This document shows, piece after piece, positions 8,261 through 17,640 of a DNA stretch of 64,000 bases. The position numbers and the translations under genes are program-made. Where the stretch lies: positions 186,001 to 250,000 of the forward strand of contig NZ_QFRI01000002.1 of NCBI RefSeq assembly GCF_003143755.1, read 5' to 3'. Numbering within the stretch: the stretch's first letter is position 1; each line of letters begins with the position of its first letter. The notes under the pieces are model-generated. The model had not been told where the DNA came from. It did not search any database and was given only the letters and a program-made list of their open reading frames with translations. The stretch comes from Algibacter marinivivus (GTDB taxonomy: Bacteria; Bacteroidota; Bacteroidia; Flavobacteriales; Flavobacteriaceae).

Positions 8261-9361
8261 TCAATAAAACAGAAACGCAAACATTCCCAATATAAATGCT
8301 GTTAAAGGCGCCACAAACAATAAAAACAAAAAGGACACTACACTAGCTTTTATAAAAGTTTTAAACTTCCCTTGCTGATAAAAACGTCTAAGTGCTAAAA
8401 ACAAGTAGAAAAACGTTGAAAATGCTACTAGCCAATCAATAGAATCATGGATATCTACAATAAAGTTAATTCCTATAATTAGACTAAACACGGTAAATAG
8501 AAACGAAAAATAATAAAAACTGAACACCAAATGATGCGCATACAAGCCACTTTTTCTGTAAAATAGCTTTAATAAAAACGCAAAGATTGGCAAGAGAAAA
8601 AACATGGCAATAGGTATGGTGTCATAAAATGTTTGCAGGATACTTCCACCCTTCCTTGATTTATAAAATTTTAGTGATTGTTTATAAAGTTGTCTTTTTA
8701 TTAAACCAGCATCTTCATCCATTCCCATTTCTTTATAAAGTCTATCATCTGAAGCTCCTAAATCAATTAATGAATCAACAGATTTAGTGTTAAAATCAAA
8801 ACTTGTCATATCATTTTTTCTAAAATCTTCTGCATTAACTAAAGAATCCATTTGCTCCTCAGATAATCCATGAATAAATTTGTTGTCTTCCAAAGCTTTT
8901 CTGATTTCTGCTCTAGCAATAGAGTCGTCTTCCTTTTTTTGAATTAATTGAGCAGCATTAATCGAATCTTTAACACCTTTATCAGTTATCGTATCAACTA
9001 CAGTTTCTTTTTTTAAAGTTTGAGCTAATTTTTCATCCAAAGTTTGTACTTGACTGCGTTGAATAAATGAAAACAAAAAGAAAAACACCACAGCTATAAA
9101 CAAATACATTTGTGCGGGATGTAAATACAACAGACGCTTACCTTCAATAAACTTACTTGCTAAATACCCTGGCTTAATTAACAAAGGAATAAAACTCTTA
9201 AAAAAGCGCGCATCAAAAGAAAAATAATTGCTAATGGTGTTATAAAATAACACTTTTACAGTAAGTTCATCTTTTGCCTGTTGCCCGCAATGTGGACAAA
9301 ACTTAAAACTATCTTTAAACTGCTTTTCGCAATTTTTACAAGTTTCCTTTTGCTTTTTCAT
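8261..9361 (-). CDS. DUF3667-type membrane protein with N-terminal zinc ribbon
   Basis: A 366-residue integral membrane protein. The N-terminus holds a zinc ribbon, CKNCEKQF then CPHCGQQ (four cysteines, residues 8-27), followed by the conserved FSFDARFFKSFIPLLIKPGYLASKF region that defines the DUF3667 family. One hydrophobic segment follows (near residues 86-103), then a long charged soluble loop of about 130 residues, then four or five helices at the C-terminus. The function is not known for the family. It is monocistronic on the minus strand, divergent from the sigma-54-like promoter of the next gene. Confidence 0.87.
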   Translation of the reverse strand: MKKQKETCKNCEKQFKDSFKFCPHCGQQAKDELTVKVLFYNTISNYFSFDARFFKSFIPLLIKPGYLASKFIEGKRLLYLHPAQMYLFIAVVFFFLFSFIQRSQVQTLDEKLAQTLKKETVVDTITDKGVKDSINAAQLIQKKEDDSIARAEIRKALEDNKFIHGLSEEQMDSLVNAEDFRKNDMTSFDFNTKSVDSLIDLGASDDRLYKEMGMDEDAGLIKRQLYKQSLKFYKSRKGGSILQTFYDTIPIAMFFLLPIFAFLLKLFYRKSGLYAHHLVFSFYYFSFLFTVFSLIIGINFIVDIHDSIDWLVAFSTFFYLFLALRRFYQQGKFKTFIKASVVSFLFLLFVAPLTAFILGMFAFLFY

Positions 9362-9445
9362 TTAAAATGATTGGTCTCATAAAAATATAAAAAAGATTTC
9401 ACACAAGCAGATTATTATAAAACTGAAAGACAACCACTTACATCT

Positions 9446-9462
9446 TTGGCACGTAAATTGAA
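9446..9462 (+). promoter_or_regulatory. sigma-54-like promoter (-24/-12) for the 9526 gene
   Basis: TTGGCACGTAAATTGAA fits the RpoN consensus TTGGCACG-N4-TTGCW, with GG (9448-9449) and the -12 G (9460) at the required spacing of 12. The predicted transcript start is near 9472, about 54 bases before the ATG. No Bacteroidota TAnnTTTG box is seen in this gap. The matching site ahead of the paralogous gene strengthens the call. Confidence 0.65.
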
Positions 9463-9525
9463 AACTAATAAACAATAGCGAAAGCCGAAAAGCTAAAGAG
9501 TAGGCAAAATGAAAATCCTAAGATT

Positions 9526-10305
9526 ATGAAAAGAGTATTACTAGTATTTGCAAGTTTGTTGATAGGATTAACAACTGCATCCGCAACTGAATTAAACCAC
9601 ACCAAATCAAAAATAAAATTAGATAAAAAAACAAATTATCGCTATGCACAACCCATTATGTTCATTGAGCGTGGTGTTGAGTTTATAATTTTTCCTGACG
9701 GAAGTTTCGATTTTAACACCAATATTAATAATGGATATTATGATGATGTTTACTACAGAAGTAATTCTAGAAGAAGTAATGTAAATGTGTCTTATCGAGG
9801 ACCAAATTCAAGAATCAAATACAGTTCTTCTCGTTACCCAAATAGAGGCGTTTCAATATCTCGCGATAGAGACGGAACAGTAAGGCGCATTGGGAATGTA
9901 TATCTAAATTACGATAGATATGGTAGAATTACTCGTGCAGGATCAATTTTTATGAGATATGAAAGAGGAAGACATTCTCAACTATCAAGAGTTGGCGGTT
10001 TGCAAGTTGAATACAACAGATGGGGAGAAATTAAATATACTCGCGGTCAAGTAAACCGTTTTTATAACGACTATTGCAATTTTTGTGGTGTGAATTCTTG
10101 TGGTGTAACACATGATTTTAGAAAAAACAGAGGTAACGGTTATGGACACAGACATGGCAACCATAACAACCATGACGATGACTGGTTTGACAATAATAAT
10201 GACTGGTACAACAACGACGATGGTGTATACGATGACAGCTATTACTACTATAAGCAAAATGGTAAAGTGAAAAAACACAAGAAGAACAAAAAATATAAAA
10301 GATAA
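9526..10305 (+). CDS. secreted protein with Asp/Asn/His-rich tail, paralogue of the 11166 gene
   Basis: A 259-residue exported protein with signal peptide MKRVLLVFASLLIGLTTASA. The mature N-terminal part carries FIERGVEFIIFPDGSFDFN (residues 47-64), then a YGRI/GGL repeat-like beta region (residues 125-170: YDRYGRITRAG, RVGGLQVEYNRWGEI). This layout is shared with the neighbour at 11166. The C-terminal 60 residues are low complexity, rich in His, Asp, Asn and Tyr, and end in a lysine cluster. A pair of CxxC-like cysteines occurs in CNFCGVNSCG. The function is unknown. The tail could bind metal or mineral, which is inference only. A sigma-54-like promoter precedes it and a long hairpin follows. 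Confidence 0.88.
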   Translation: MKRVLLVFASLLIGLTTASATELNHTKSKIKLDKKTNYRYAQPIMFIERGVEFIIFPDGSFDFNTNINNGYYDDVYYRSNSRRSNVNVSYRGPNSRIKYSSSRYPNRGVSISRDRDGTVRRIGNVYLNYDRYGRITRAGSIFMRYERGRHSQLSRVGGLQVEYNRWGEIKYTRGQVNRFYNDYCNFCGVNSCGVTHDFRKNRGNGYGHRHGNHNNHDDDWFDNNNDWYNNDDGVYDDSYYYYKQNGKVKKHKKNKKYKR

Positions 10306-10334
10306 TTTTTGAAATTAGTAATTAGTCAAAAACT

Positions 10335-10368
10335 AAAACCTCAAAGTTATAATAGCTTTGAGGTTTTT
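10335..10368. terminator. bidirectional terminator at 10.3 kb
   Basis: A perfect 12-bp stem, AAAACCTCAAAG (10335-10346) with CTTTGAGGTTTT (10356-10367), a 9-base loop and T run. It serves the secreted-protein gene and the convergent barrel gene. Confidence 0.9.
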
Positions 10369-10390
10369 ATTATCCTTAAATCAAGTGTGC

Positions 10391-10981
10391 TTATATGGTA
10401 AATCCAACTGATACTCCAAAATAGGCACTATCAACTTCTCCTATTACTTCTCCGTTTGGTATTTCAATATCAGTTTTTGGTATAAAATTATATTCTAACC
10501 CAACTCTTGTTTTTCCCGACTCAAAACCTCCTCTTAAAAGTATACCAATTTTATTTTTCATGTTGCCTTCCAATACGTCTCCAGATCCGTTTCTGCGAAT
10601 AGCATCAACATAACTAAATATATAATATCCTATTCCCAAACCTAAATAAGGGCTATATTTTTCATTATTTAGATAATAGTCAAAAGTTGGTGTAAACGAA
10701 ATAATTGCATTATCAGATTCATTATCAATAAAGAAATTATTACTAATATTTTTAAACCTCAGAGCATTTAATGCTACCCCAAATCGCATTCCGATAGTTT
10801 TATTATCTGAAATTTCAATTTTAGGCTCAACATTAAATAATAATTCTAAATTTTCAGTATTAGAAAGTAAAAGTACTCCAGGTTCTATTCTCAGTTTTAT
10901 ACCCTGACTTTGCTGCGCAGTTAAATTTAACAAACTGAATAATACTATTAAAAAGGATAATATTCTTTTAAATATAGACAA
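10391..10981 (-). CDS. putative outer-membrane beta-barrel protein
   Basis: A 196-residue protein with signal peptide MSIFKRILSFLIVLFSLLNLTAQ and a mature part of alternating amphipathic strands with glycine-rich turns (YLGLGIGYYIFSYVDAI, RGGFESGKTRVGLEYNFIP), ending GVSVGFTI. This is the pattern of small OmpA-like or OmpW-like eight-strand barrels. No specific family is recognised. It lies opposite in direction between two paralogous plus-strand secreted-protein genes and shares a terminator with the first. Confidence 0.8.
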   Translation of the reverse strand: MSIFKRILSFLIVLFSLLNLTAQQSQGIKLRIEPGVLLLSNTENLELLFNVEPKIEISDNKTIGMRFGVALNALRFKNISNNFFIDNESDNAIISFTPTFDYYLNNEKYSPYLGLGIGYYIFSYVDAIRRNGSGDVLEGNMKNKIGILLRGGFESGKTRVGLEYNFIPKTDIEIPNGEVIGEVDSAYFGVSVGFTI

Positions 10982-11115
10982 TGTGATACAGAAGATTTAT
11001 ACCTAAACGAAATTCGATTGTTTTTCTTGTAAAAATCAAATTAATCTTTTACACTCAAATGGAAGTTCAATTATTTCTTCAATAAAAACAAGGCTTTAGA
11101 CCAACTCTATATTTT

Positions 11116-11132
11116 TTGGCACGCTGTTTGTA
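11116..11132 (+). promoter_or_regulatory. sigma-54-like promoter (-24/-12) for the 11166 gene
   Basis: TTGGCACGCTGTTTGTA has the RpoN -24 GG (11118-11119) and -12 TTG (11128-11130) at correct spacing. The transcript would begin near 11142, 24 bases before the ATG. It is nearly identical in its TTTGGCACG core to the site at 9446. Confidence 0.65.
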
Positions 11133-11165
11133 AATACATAATCGTAACCCTTAAAATTTACAATT

Positions 11166-12371
11166 ATGAAAAAGATAGCATTTTTATTAGCAAGTTTACT
11201 CCTAGCAGGATTTACTGTTAATGCAGACACAAACAACGCAGAATTAAATTCTACAGCTACATATTATGGAGGCTATAGCAATTCTTTCATATTTGTAGAA
11301 GATGGTATTGAATTTTCTGTTTTCAGAGATGGTCAATTTGATTTTAATATTTTAAGAGGTAACTCTCGAATAGGTGTTAATATTAATACTCGAAATACAA
11401 ATATTAGTTTTAACTCTGGTTTTGATTATAGCGCTTATGTACAGTATGATGAGTTTGGAGCTATTATCCAAATAGAAAATATTCCCATTTTTTATGATTT
11501 TTACGGACGTGTAAATCAAGTTGGCAACGTAAATATATATTATAACAACTTTGGTTATATAAACCGTATTGGTGGGTTGAATGTTTATTATAGAAACAAC
11601 GTGTATTCACATTACACAGGTTTTATAAACGTATTTAACAGAGGTTATGTTTACAGACCTTGGCACCGTTTTTATAGCATACCAGCTTACGATTACTGTG
11701 TAGTGTATAATAGGCCTTATAGACAATTTTACAACCCAGTTCGCTATACATATAGAAGACCGTTTTATAACAACTATAGACCTAGAACTGCTATTGCAAC
11801 TAGAAGAGGTAACACAATAAACAGAAATAGAAGTTATGCAACTGTAAATAGAAGCAAAAGAAATGTTACGCAAGTAAATAGACGTGCTACTTCTACAAGA
11901 AGATCTGTTGCAAGTAATAACACAAATTCTAGACTTAATAACAGCTCAGTTAATAAAAATACAAGAAGAGCAGCATCTCCTAATGTTAATAGAGAAGTTA
12001 CTAGAAGAGAAAATACAGTTTCAAGAAGATCTAATTCTGAAAATAATTCTCAAGTAAATAATACTAGAAGAACACGTGAAAGCGTTAATAGAACTAATAA
12101 TAGAACGAGTACAAGAGCTAATGAGGTAAAACGTGAACAAAAAACTAGAACGGTTCAAAAACCAAAAAGCACAAATACTCGTACATATAAAAGAAGCAGT
12201 AATAATACTAGAAATACGCAAGTAGCTCAACGTAGAACAGTTAGTAAACCAAGAACAACGCAACAACGCACCGTTTCAAGGTCTACACAAACTAGAACAC
12301 CAAGAGCAACACAAAGTAGAAGTAGTTCTAGTAAAAATACAAGATCGACATCTACAAGAAGACGATCATAA
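11166..12371 (+). CDS. secreted protein with Arg/Thr/Ser/Asn-rich disordered tail, paralogue of the 9526 gene
   Basis: A 401-residue exported protein with signal peptide ending near FTVNADT (residue 20). Residues 40-62 (FIFVEDGIEFSVFRDGQFDFN) and 92-150 (YDEFGAI, YDFYGRVNQVG, IGGLNVYYRN) parallel the paralogue at 9526. From about residue 195 to the end the chain is strongly basic and low complexity, made almost only of Arg, Thr, Ser, Asn, Gln and Val, with repeated units such as RRTVSK and TRRS; it must be disordered. A highly cationic secreted tail suggests binding to nucleic acid, polyanionic polysaccharide or the cell surface, which is inference. It is monocistronic under a sigma-54-like promoter. 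Confidence 0.88.
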   Translation: MKKIAFLLASLLLAGFTVNADTNNAELNSTATYYGGYSNSFIFVEDGIEFSVFRDGQFDFNILRGNSRIGVNINTRNTNISFNSGFDYSAYVQYDEFGAIIQIENIPIFYDFYGRVNQVGNVNIYYNNFGYINRIGGLNVYYRNNVYSHYTGFINVFNRGYVYRPWHRFYSIPAYDYCVVYNRPYRQFYNPVRYTYRRPFYNNYRPRTAIATRRGNTINRNRSYATVNRSKRNVTQVNRRATSTRRSVASNNTNSRLNNSSVNKNTRRAASPNVNREVTRRENTVSRRSNSENNSQVNNTRRTRESVNRTNNRTSTRANEVKREQKTRTVQKPKSTNTRTYKRSSNNTRNTQVAQRRTVSKPRTTQQRTVSRSTQTRTPRATQSRSSSSKNTRSTSTRRRS

Positions 12372-12397
12372 AAATTTTGGTTGGTTAGTTTGGAAAG

Positions 12398-12439
12398 CCC
12401 TACGAGTAGTTCGCCTCAAAGCAACATCGTGGGGTTTTT
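12398..12439 (+). terminator. terminator after the 11166 gene
   Basis: CCCTACGA (12398-12405) pairs with TCGTGGGG (12427-12434) with one G-T wobble across a 21-base loop, followed by five T residues. Confidence 0.6.
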
Positions 12440-12455
12440 CGTTTTCAATTAATTC

Positions 12456-13913
12456 CTATTTCAGTTTCAAATACTTCTTTATAAGTATTGATATATCTTC
12501 AGAAAAATTATACCTATATACTACATAAACATAAAGTATTGCAACAAGCAAAGACTTTAAAGCAATATTAATTATTGGGTTAAACGGAAATTCCCAAAAA
12601 TAAAAGAGCAACAAACTAATTAATAAGAGTACTACTATTTTTAAAGTAGAACTTGTAAAAGGAAAGATTTTAAACTTCTTATAAACAAAGAATAGCTTAA
12701 TGGTATTATACAGAAAAATAGCTATAAATGTTGCTATACCAGCTCCATTGATTCCTAAAATTGGTATAAAAATAATGTTTAAGAGTATCATGATGATTAC
12801 TAAGAATACCCCTAAAACAAGTACTATTCGGTAATAATCGCTATTAAATAAAATGGCGTTATTACTACCCATTGCATTGTCGTAAAGCTTTGACATGCTT
12901 ATTAAGAACACCACAATTAATCCGCCACTAAACTCTTTAGGAATAACAAGGTATAACTGATTTATATTTAACACAATCAATAAAAAGATAAAACCACCAA
13001 CAATAAATAAATTTAAAGAGCTTCGTTTGTATAAATCTTCTAAAGCATCAAAATCCTTTTCATTAAGGAATTTTGCAGATAATGGTAATAAAATTTGATG
13101 CATAGAACGTTGTGGCACTGCAATTACTGTTGCTATAAAAATGGCCACATTATAATATGCAATCTCTTTAATATCAATATAATAACCAAGCATAACTTTA
13201 TCCACATCTAAAAGAATTGTAGCTATAGAACCTGCTATAATAATTAAAAAAGAATATTTTAATATACTCTTTAATCCTGGAACACGTTTAAAAATAATTA
13301 CTGGCAACTTAACACTAAACGCATAAACACTCATCACTAACATCCTCAAAACATATACTACCACCAAACCAATCATAAATTGCTCTAGATCTATAGCTTT
13401 AAAATACAGCAAAAACAGTAATGTCATGGTTCCTACCCTATGAAACACTTCTTTCATAAAATTTCCAAAAACGGTTTGCATTTGCACTTTTGCCCAAGCA
13501 AAAAACACCTCAAAATACGCTAAAGCTATAGCAATAATTACTGTGTGCCATAAATAACCCTTTATAATTTCATTCTTCTTTGATAGAAAGCTTGCAAACG
13601 TATCATGGCTTACGTAAATAATTAATATCAAAGGTATTATGATACAAAAAGGCAACACCAGCATAAGCGTCAAAAAACTATTTAAAGATACTCTAGTTTT
13701 AAAAGTAGAATAGAATTTCACTAACGTATTATGCATGCCAAAAGCCATCAAAGGCATAATTACATAAGCCAGAGATAACATATATCCTACCATTCCATAA
13801 TAAGAATCGCTTAAAAATTCTGTGTAAAGAAATAAAGTATTAATAGCGCCTATAAAAAACCCTAAATAGGTAGAAATAATGTTTTTAAAGGATTGTGACG
13901 CTACGACTCCCAT
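12456..13913 (-). CDS. polysaccharide/lipid-linked sugar flippase (Wzx/MATE-like)
   Basis: A 485-residue integral membrane protein with about 14 hydrophobic segments spread over the full length, a C-terminal lysine-rich end and no signal peptide. The pattern, including the N-terminal SQSFKNIISTYLGFFIGAINTLFL, fits the oligosaccharidyl-lipid flippase group of the MOP superfamily, which moves lipid-linked glycans across the inner membrane. It is the last gene of a four-gene minus-strand operon; its ATG shares one base with the stop of the upstream glycosyltransferase gene (TAATG), a sign of translational coupling. The cargo is unknown. Confidence 0.9.
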   Translation of the reverse strand: MGVVASQSFKNIISTYLGFFIGAINTLFLYTEFLSDSYYGMVGYMLSLAYVIMPLMAFGMHNTLVKFYSTFKTRVSLNSFLTLMLVLPFCIIIPLILIIYVSHDTFASFLSKKNEIIKGYLWHTVIIAIALAYFEVFFAWAKVQMQTVFGNFMKEVFHRVGTMTLLFLLYFKAIDLEQFMIGLVVVYVLRMLVMSVYAFSVKLPVIIFKRVPGLKSILKYSFLIIIAGSIATILLDVDKVMLGYYIDIKEIAYYNVAIFIATVIAVPQRSMHQILLPLSAKFLNEKDFDALEDLYKRSSLNLFIVGGFIFLLIVLNINQLYLVIPKEFSGGLIVVFLISMSKLYDNAMGSNNAILFNSDYYRIVLVLGVFLVIIMILLNIIFIPILGINGAGIATFIAIFLYNTIKLFFVYKKFKIFPFTSSTLKIVVLLLISLLLFYFWEFPFNPIINIALKSLLVAILYVYVVYRYNFSEDISILIKKYLKLK

Positions 13914-15193
13914 TAGATTAAGTTAGCTAGAGATTTTGTAAGTGCTTTTCTGTGATATTTTTGCAAGCCTATTGGGTGTGATTGCAAAGTGTTATTTTGA
14001 AACGCTTTATAATGTTCTAAGATAATTCTTTTTAACGATTCGTAATCTGAGTAATTAAAATAGTGTCCCGTATTGGTTTCTTTGATGATTTTTTCAACAT
14101 CAGAACCATTTGGTCCAATAGCAACCATTGGTCTATTTGAAACCATGTACTCAAATAATTTTCCAGGAATAATGCATTTGGTATCTTCAGAATCTATCTC
14201 AATAAGCAAAAGTAATTGTGACTTTTTCTGGTATTTAATTGCCTCTTTATGTGAAATATAACCTAATTCATTTATATAATCACTTAAATCATAATATTTA
14301 AGTGATTTCAATACATTTTTACTTACTGAACCAATAAGATTAAGCTGAAAATCTTTTGAGAAATCAACATTTTCATTCACCAATTCATTCAAAACTCGCC
14401 AAAGTATTTCTGGATTTCGTTTTGATAATAAAGAACCTATATGCGATAATGTGAACTTAGAATCCATTTCAAAATCTACAGTAGATTCATTATCATAACC
14501 GTTTGTAATAACTTCAATTGGCTTATTAGTAATATTTTGAAACTCAGTTTTAGTTACAGAACTTGTAACTATAATTTGATCGGAAGTATTTAAAACTTGC
14601 TTTTCAAGTGATTTATGTTTTGCTTTTGAAGCTGAAGTTAATTTAAGTTGTTTATGATAACCAATGGTTGTCCATGGGTCTCTAAAATCCACTAGCCACT
14701 TTACACCTAGTTTCTGCTTTAATTGTAGCCCAATCAAATGCACACTGTGTGGCGGACCTGTAGTAATAATTTTTTCAATGCTTTCTTTTTTAATATAATC
14801 TATAAGAAAAGACACCGAAGGTTTTACCCAACCTACTCTGGCATCAGGAATAAAAAAATTTCCTCGAATATAAAGCATCAATTTTTCAATAAGAGATTGC
14901 TCTTTTTCATCTGCAATAATACCTTTACTTATGGTTTTTGACGATTTATTTGAAAAGAATCCAGCCCATTTATAGGGCTCATTTATTGGATGATTAATAA
15001 TAGTAACATCTTTTGAAACTTCAGACACTAAACTATCATCTACAATAGGGTAATTAGGGTTTTTAGGAACAAAAACAATGGGCTCAACATCAAATTCTGG
15101 CAAATACTTTACAAATTTTAACCAGCGTTGTACTCCAGGACCTCCTGCTGGTGGCCAATAATACGTTATGATGAGTACTTTTTTTTTATTCAT
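13913..15193 (-). CDS. glycosyltransferase family 4-like protein
   Basis: A 426-residue GT-B fold glycosyltransferase. The N-terminal domain opens with KKVLIITYYWPPAGGPGVQR, a glycine-rich acceptor-site loop, and holds FRDPW; the C-terminal domain has EVITNGYD, SHIGSLLSKRNPE and the nucleotide-sugar site IPGKLFEYMVSNRP, as in GT4 enzymes. The start is placed at ATG 15193 because homology-like sequence begins there; it overlaps the end of the YfhO gene by 8 bases, while two earlier ATGs would lengthen the overlap. It probably acts in the cytoplasm on a glycan that the neighbouring flippase exports. The sugar is unknown. Confidence 0.9.
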   Translation of the reverse strand: MNKKKVLIITYYWPPAGGPGVQRWLKFVKYLPEFDVEPIVFVPKNPNYPIVDDSLVSEVSKDVTIINHPINEPYKWAGFFSNKSSKTISKGIIADEKEQSLIEKLMLYIRGNFFIPDARVGWVKPSVSFLIDYIKKESIEKIITTGPPHSVHLIGLQLKQKLGVKWLVDFRDPWTTIGYHKQLKLTSASKAKHKSLEKQVLNTSDQIIVTSSVTKTEFQNITNKPIEVITNGYDNESTVDFEMDSKFTLSHIGSLLSKRNPEILWRVLNELVNENVDFSKDFQLNLIGSVSKNVLKSLKYYDLSDYINELGYISHKEAIKYQKKSQLLLLIEIDSEDTKCIIPGKLFEYMVSNRPMVAIGPNGSDVEKIIKETNTGHYFNYSDYESLKRIILEHYKAFQNNTLQSHPIGLQKYHRKALTKSLANLI

Positions 15194-17609
15194 CCTTTCT
15201 TTTGAACTCATAAAACAATCCACCAATCACTAATAATCCTAATAAAATAGAACTCGCTAAAGATATTTTAATACCTGTTTTAACAACATCTGGATCAAAT
15301 TTAAATTCTATAGTGTGATTCCCTGCTGGAATTTGCATGCCTCTTAAAATATAATTAACTCGTATATGATTGGTTTCTTTACCATTTATAAACGTTTTCC
15401 AACCTTTTGGATAGTAAATCTCTGAAAAGACCGCAAATCCATCTTTAGTATTGTTTGATTTGTATTTTAAATAGTTAGGTTTAACTTCTGTAAGTTTTAT
15501 TGTTGCAAGTGAATCAACCTTATAACTACTCTTTAAATTAGACTTAGAAAATAAAGGCTTCATAAAAATTGCCTTATTAGCAGAATCTAGACTATCTAAA
15601 GCTTTTATTTCAGCATCAGCAGTATTTACTTCTTCTAAAGACTTTACAAACCAAGCATTTCCATTGGCGCTTTCATTTTCATAAGGAAACGGATTTCCTT
15701 TTTCATCTTGAGCTACAATATATTTTGTATTCAACATATTCAATACATTGATATTGTTTTGAGTAACATAGAAATTATACACTTCACTATAACGTCTTAA
15801 CTCTGCTGCATTGTAGCCATTTAAAGAATTATGATAATACGATGGTTTTGAGGGTCCAGAAATCAAATCATAAACACGATAATGACTCTTATCATTTAAA
15901 ATATACTTATCAACATCGCTTGCTTGAAAAGGTTTGCTCATTTTCGCACCAGAAACAAAATCATCGTTATTAACATAACGTCTATCAACACCAACTAAAT
16001 CGAATAAGATTAAAGCAGCAAAAGCCACAATAAGCCATTTTTCTTTTAGTTTTTCTTTCAAAAAGAAATAGATAACTCCAGCAGATAATAGCACTAAAAC
16101 TAAAGTCCGGATAGTATCTTGAGTGAATATTGATTTTCTATCTGTTTTTAAAGCATCAACAAAGTCCTGTCCATAATTTTGGCGGTAAAACCCGTCATTA
16201 ACACCAACAAAATCAAATAAAGAGCTCTTAAAAAGAAGGAAGACTAATGCTATACCACCAGTGATGATTGTTGAATATTTCAGCGCATTAAGCTTATCTT
16301 CTTTCTGTTCAAAATCATTAAAAAGTCTTACTAACCCGAAAATAGCTAAAGCTGGAATACATAATTCTAAAATAACTTGGAAAGAGCTTACTGCTCTAAA
16401 CTTGTTATATAATGGCACATAATCAATAAAAAAATCGGTTAAAAAACCTAAGTTCTTTCCGTAAGACAGTAATAACGACAAAATTGTCCCACCCAAGAGC
16501 CACCATTTCAATCGTCCTTTAACCAAAAGCAAAGCAAAAACAAATAAGAATAAAATAACCGCTCCAACATAAGCAGGCGCTTCTACAATAGGCTGTTTTC
16601 CCCAATAGGTTGGCGCACGTTTTGCTTCTTGAGCTGCTTGTGTTGTGGTTGCACCTAATTTCCTGTAGGCTTCATAAGTAGCAGACTCTTTACCTACATT
16701 TTCAGCATTACCACCTCCAGTAAATCGAGGTATAAATAAGTTAAAGGTTTCCAATATACCATAGCTATACTGTGTAATATACTCTCTATCTAAACCATCA
16801 GTAACTTCTTTTGGAGTACCATCAGGGTTTATAGTAAGTTCGCTTTTACCTCTCTTACTCTCTTTAACGTATTCATTTGTAGCTAAAAAATTAGTTGCAT
16901 TTAAAGCTATTGATAAAATTACAGCTACTACCAAAACACCAATAGACTTAAAATAATGCGGGAGCATCTGTTTTCTATATGCATCAATGAAATAGGCTAT
17001 TCCTAAAACAATAACTAAAAACATGAGATAGTAGGTCATTTGGAAATGATTAGCCACTAATTCAAGTCCCATAGCCACCGTAGTAAGTAAAAACCCAATA
17101 ATATACCGCTTCTGAAAAACCAATAGAATTCCACTTAAAACCAAGGGCATATAAGCAATAGCATGTGCTTTACTATTATGGCCTACACCAAGTATGATTA
17201 TTAAATAAGTTGAAAACCCAAAGGCCAATGCACCAAGAGCAGCCAATTTTAAATCTACCTTAAGCACTAATAAAAAAAAGTAAAAACTTAATAAATAGAG
17301 AAATAGATAATCTGCAGGTCTTGGTAAAAAGCGTAAAGCTGAATCAAGTTTTTTAACGTAATTGTGTGGATAACGTGCTCCTAATTGATAGGTTGGCATG
17401 CCTCCAAACGCACTGTTAGTCCAATAGGTCTCTTCTCCTGTTTCAGCTTTAAAATCCTTTTGCTGCTTACTCATACCAATATACTGCACAATATCGTGTT
17501 GGTATATCGCTTTCCCTTTTAAAACAGGATTAAAATAAGCTAAAGAAATTATTATAAAACCTAGTAAAACTAATACGTGAGGTAATAATTTTTTAATTGA
17601 AAATTGCAT
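15186..17609 (-). CDS. YfhO-family multi-TM membrane protein
   Basis: An 807-residue membrane protein with about 12 hydrophobic segments and a large C-terminal extracytoplasmic domain (about residues 565-775) before a last helix. The N-terminal part has HDIVQYIGMSK and WTNSAFGGMPTYQ, where the acidic residues after the first helix resemble the catalytic region of GT-C glycosyltransferases and match the YfhO (PF09586) family; YfhO of Bacillus is linked to glycosylation of lipoteichoic acid. It is transcribed between a DUF4834 gene and a glycosyltransferase gene, so a role in placing sugars on an envelope glycan is likely but not proven. Confidence 0.9.
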   Translation of the reverse strand: MQFSIKKLLPHVLVLLGFIIISLAYFNPVLKGKAIYQHDIVQYIGMSKQQKDFKAETGEETYWTNSAFGGMPTYQLGARYPHNYVKKLDSALRFLPRPADYLFLYLLSFYFFLLVLKVDLKLAALGALAFGFSTYLIIILGVGHNSKAHAIAYMPLVLSGILLVFQKRYIIGFLLTTVAMGLELVANHFQMTYYLMFLVIVLGIAYFIDAYRKQMLPHYFKSIGVLVVAVILSIALNATNFLATNEYVKESKRGKSELTINPDGTPKEVTDGLDREYITQYSYGILETFNLFIPRFTGGGNAENVGKESATYEAYRKLGATTTQAAQEAKRAPTYWGKQPIVEAPAYVGAVILFLFVFALLLVKGRLKWWLLGGTILSLLLSYGKNLGFLTDFFIDYVPLYNKFRAVSSFQVILELCIPALAIFGLVRLFNDFEQKEDKLNALKYSTIITGGIALVFLLFKSSLFDFVGVNDGFYRQNYGQDFVDALKTDRKSIFTQDTIRTLVLVLLSAGVIYFFLKEKLKEKWLIVAFAALILFDLVGVDRRYVNNDDFVSGAKMSKPFQASDVDKYILNDKSHYRVYDLISGPSKPSYYHNSLNGYNAAELRRYSEVYNFYVTQNNINVLNMLNTKYIVAQDEKGNPFPYENESANGNAWFVKSLEEVNTADAEIKALDSLDSANKAIFMKPLFSKSNLKSSYKVDSLATIKLTEVKPNYLKYKSNNTKDGFAVFSEIYYPKGWKTFINGKETNHIRVNYILRGMQIPAGNHTIEFKFDPDVVKTGIKISLASSILLGLLVIGGLFYEFKRKDE

Positions 17610-17640
17610 GAAACAGTTTTAAGAAAAATGATTTCGGAAA

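Noticed and set aside
9985-10278. 97-codon minus-strand frame rich in valine and isoleucine
   Set aside because: It is the shadow of the Asp/Asn/His-rich tail of the plus-strand secreted protein.
11750-12371. Repetitive DNA resembling a tandem repeat or CRISPR array
   Set aside because: The repetition is at the level of Arg/Thr/Ser codons in a coding region; there are no equal-length direct repeats with spacers.
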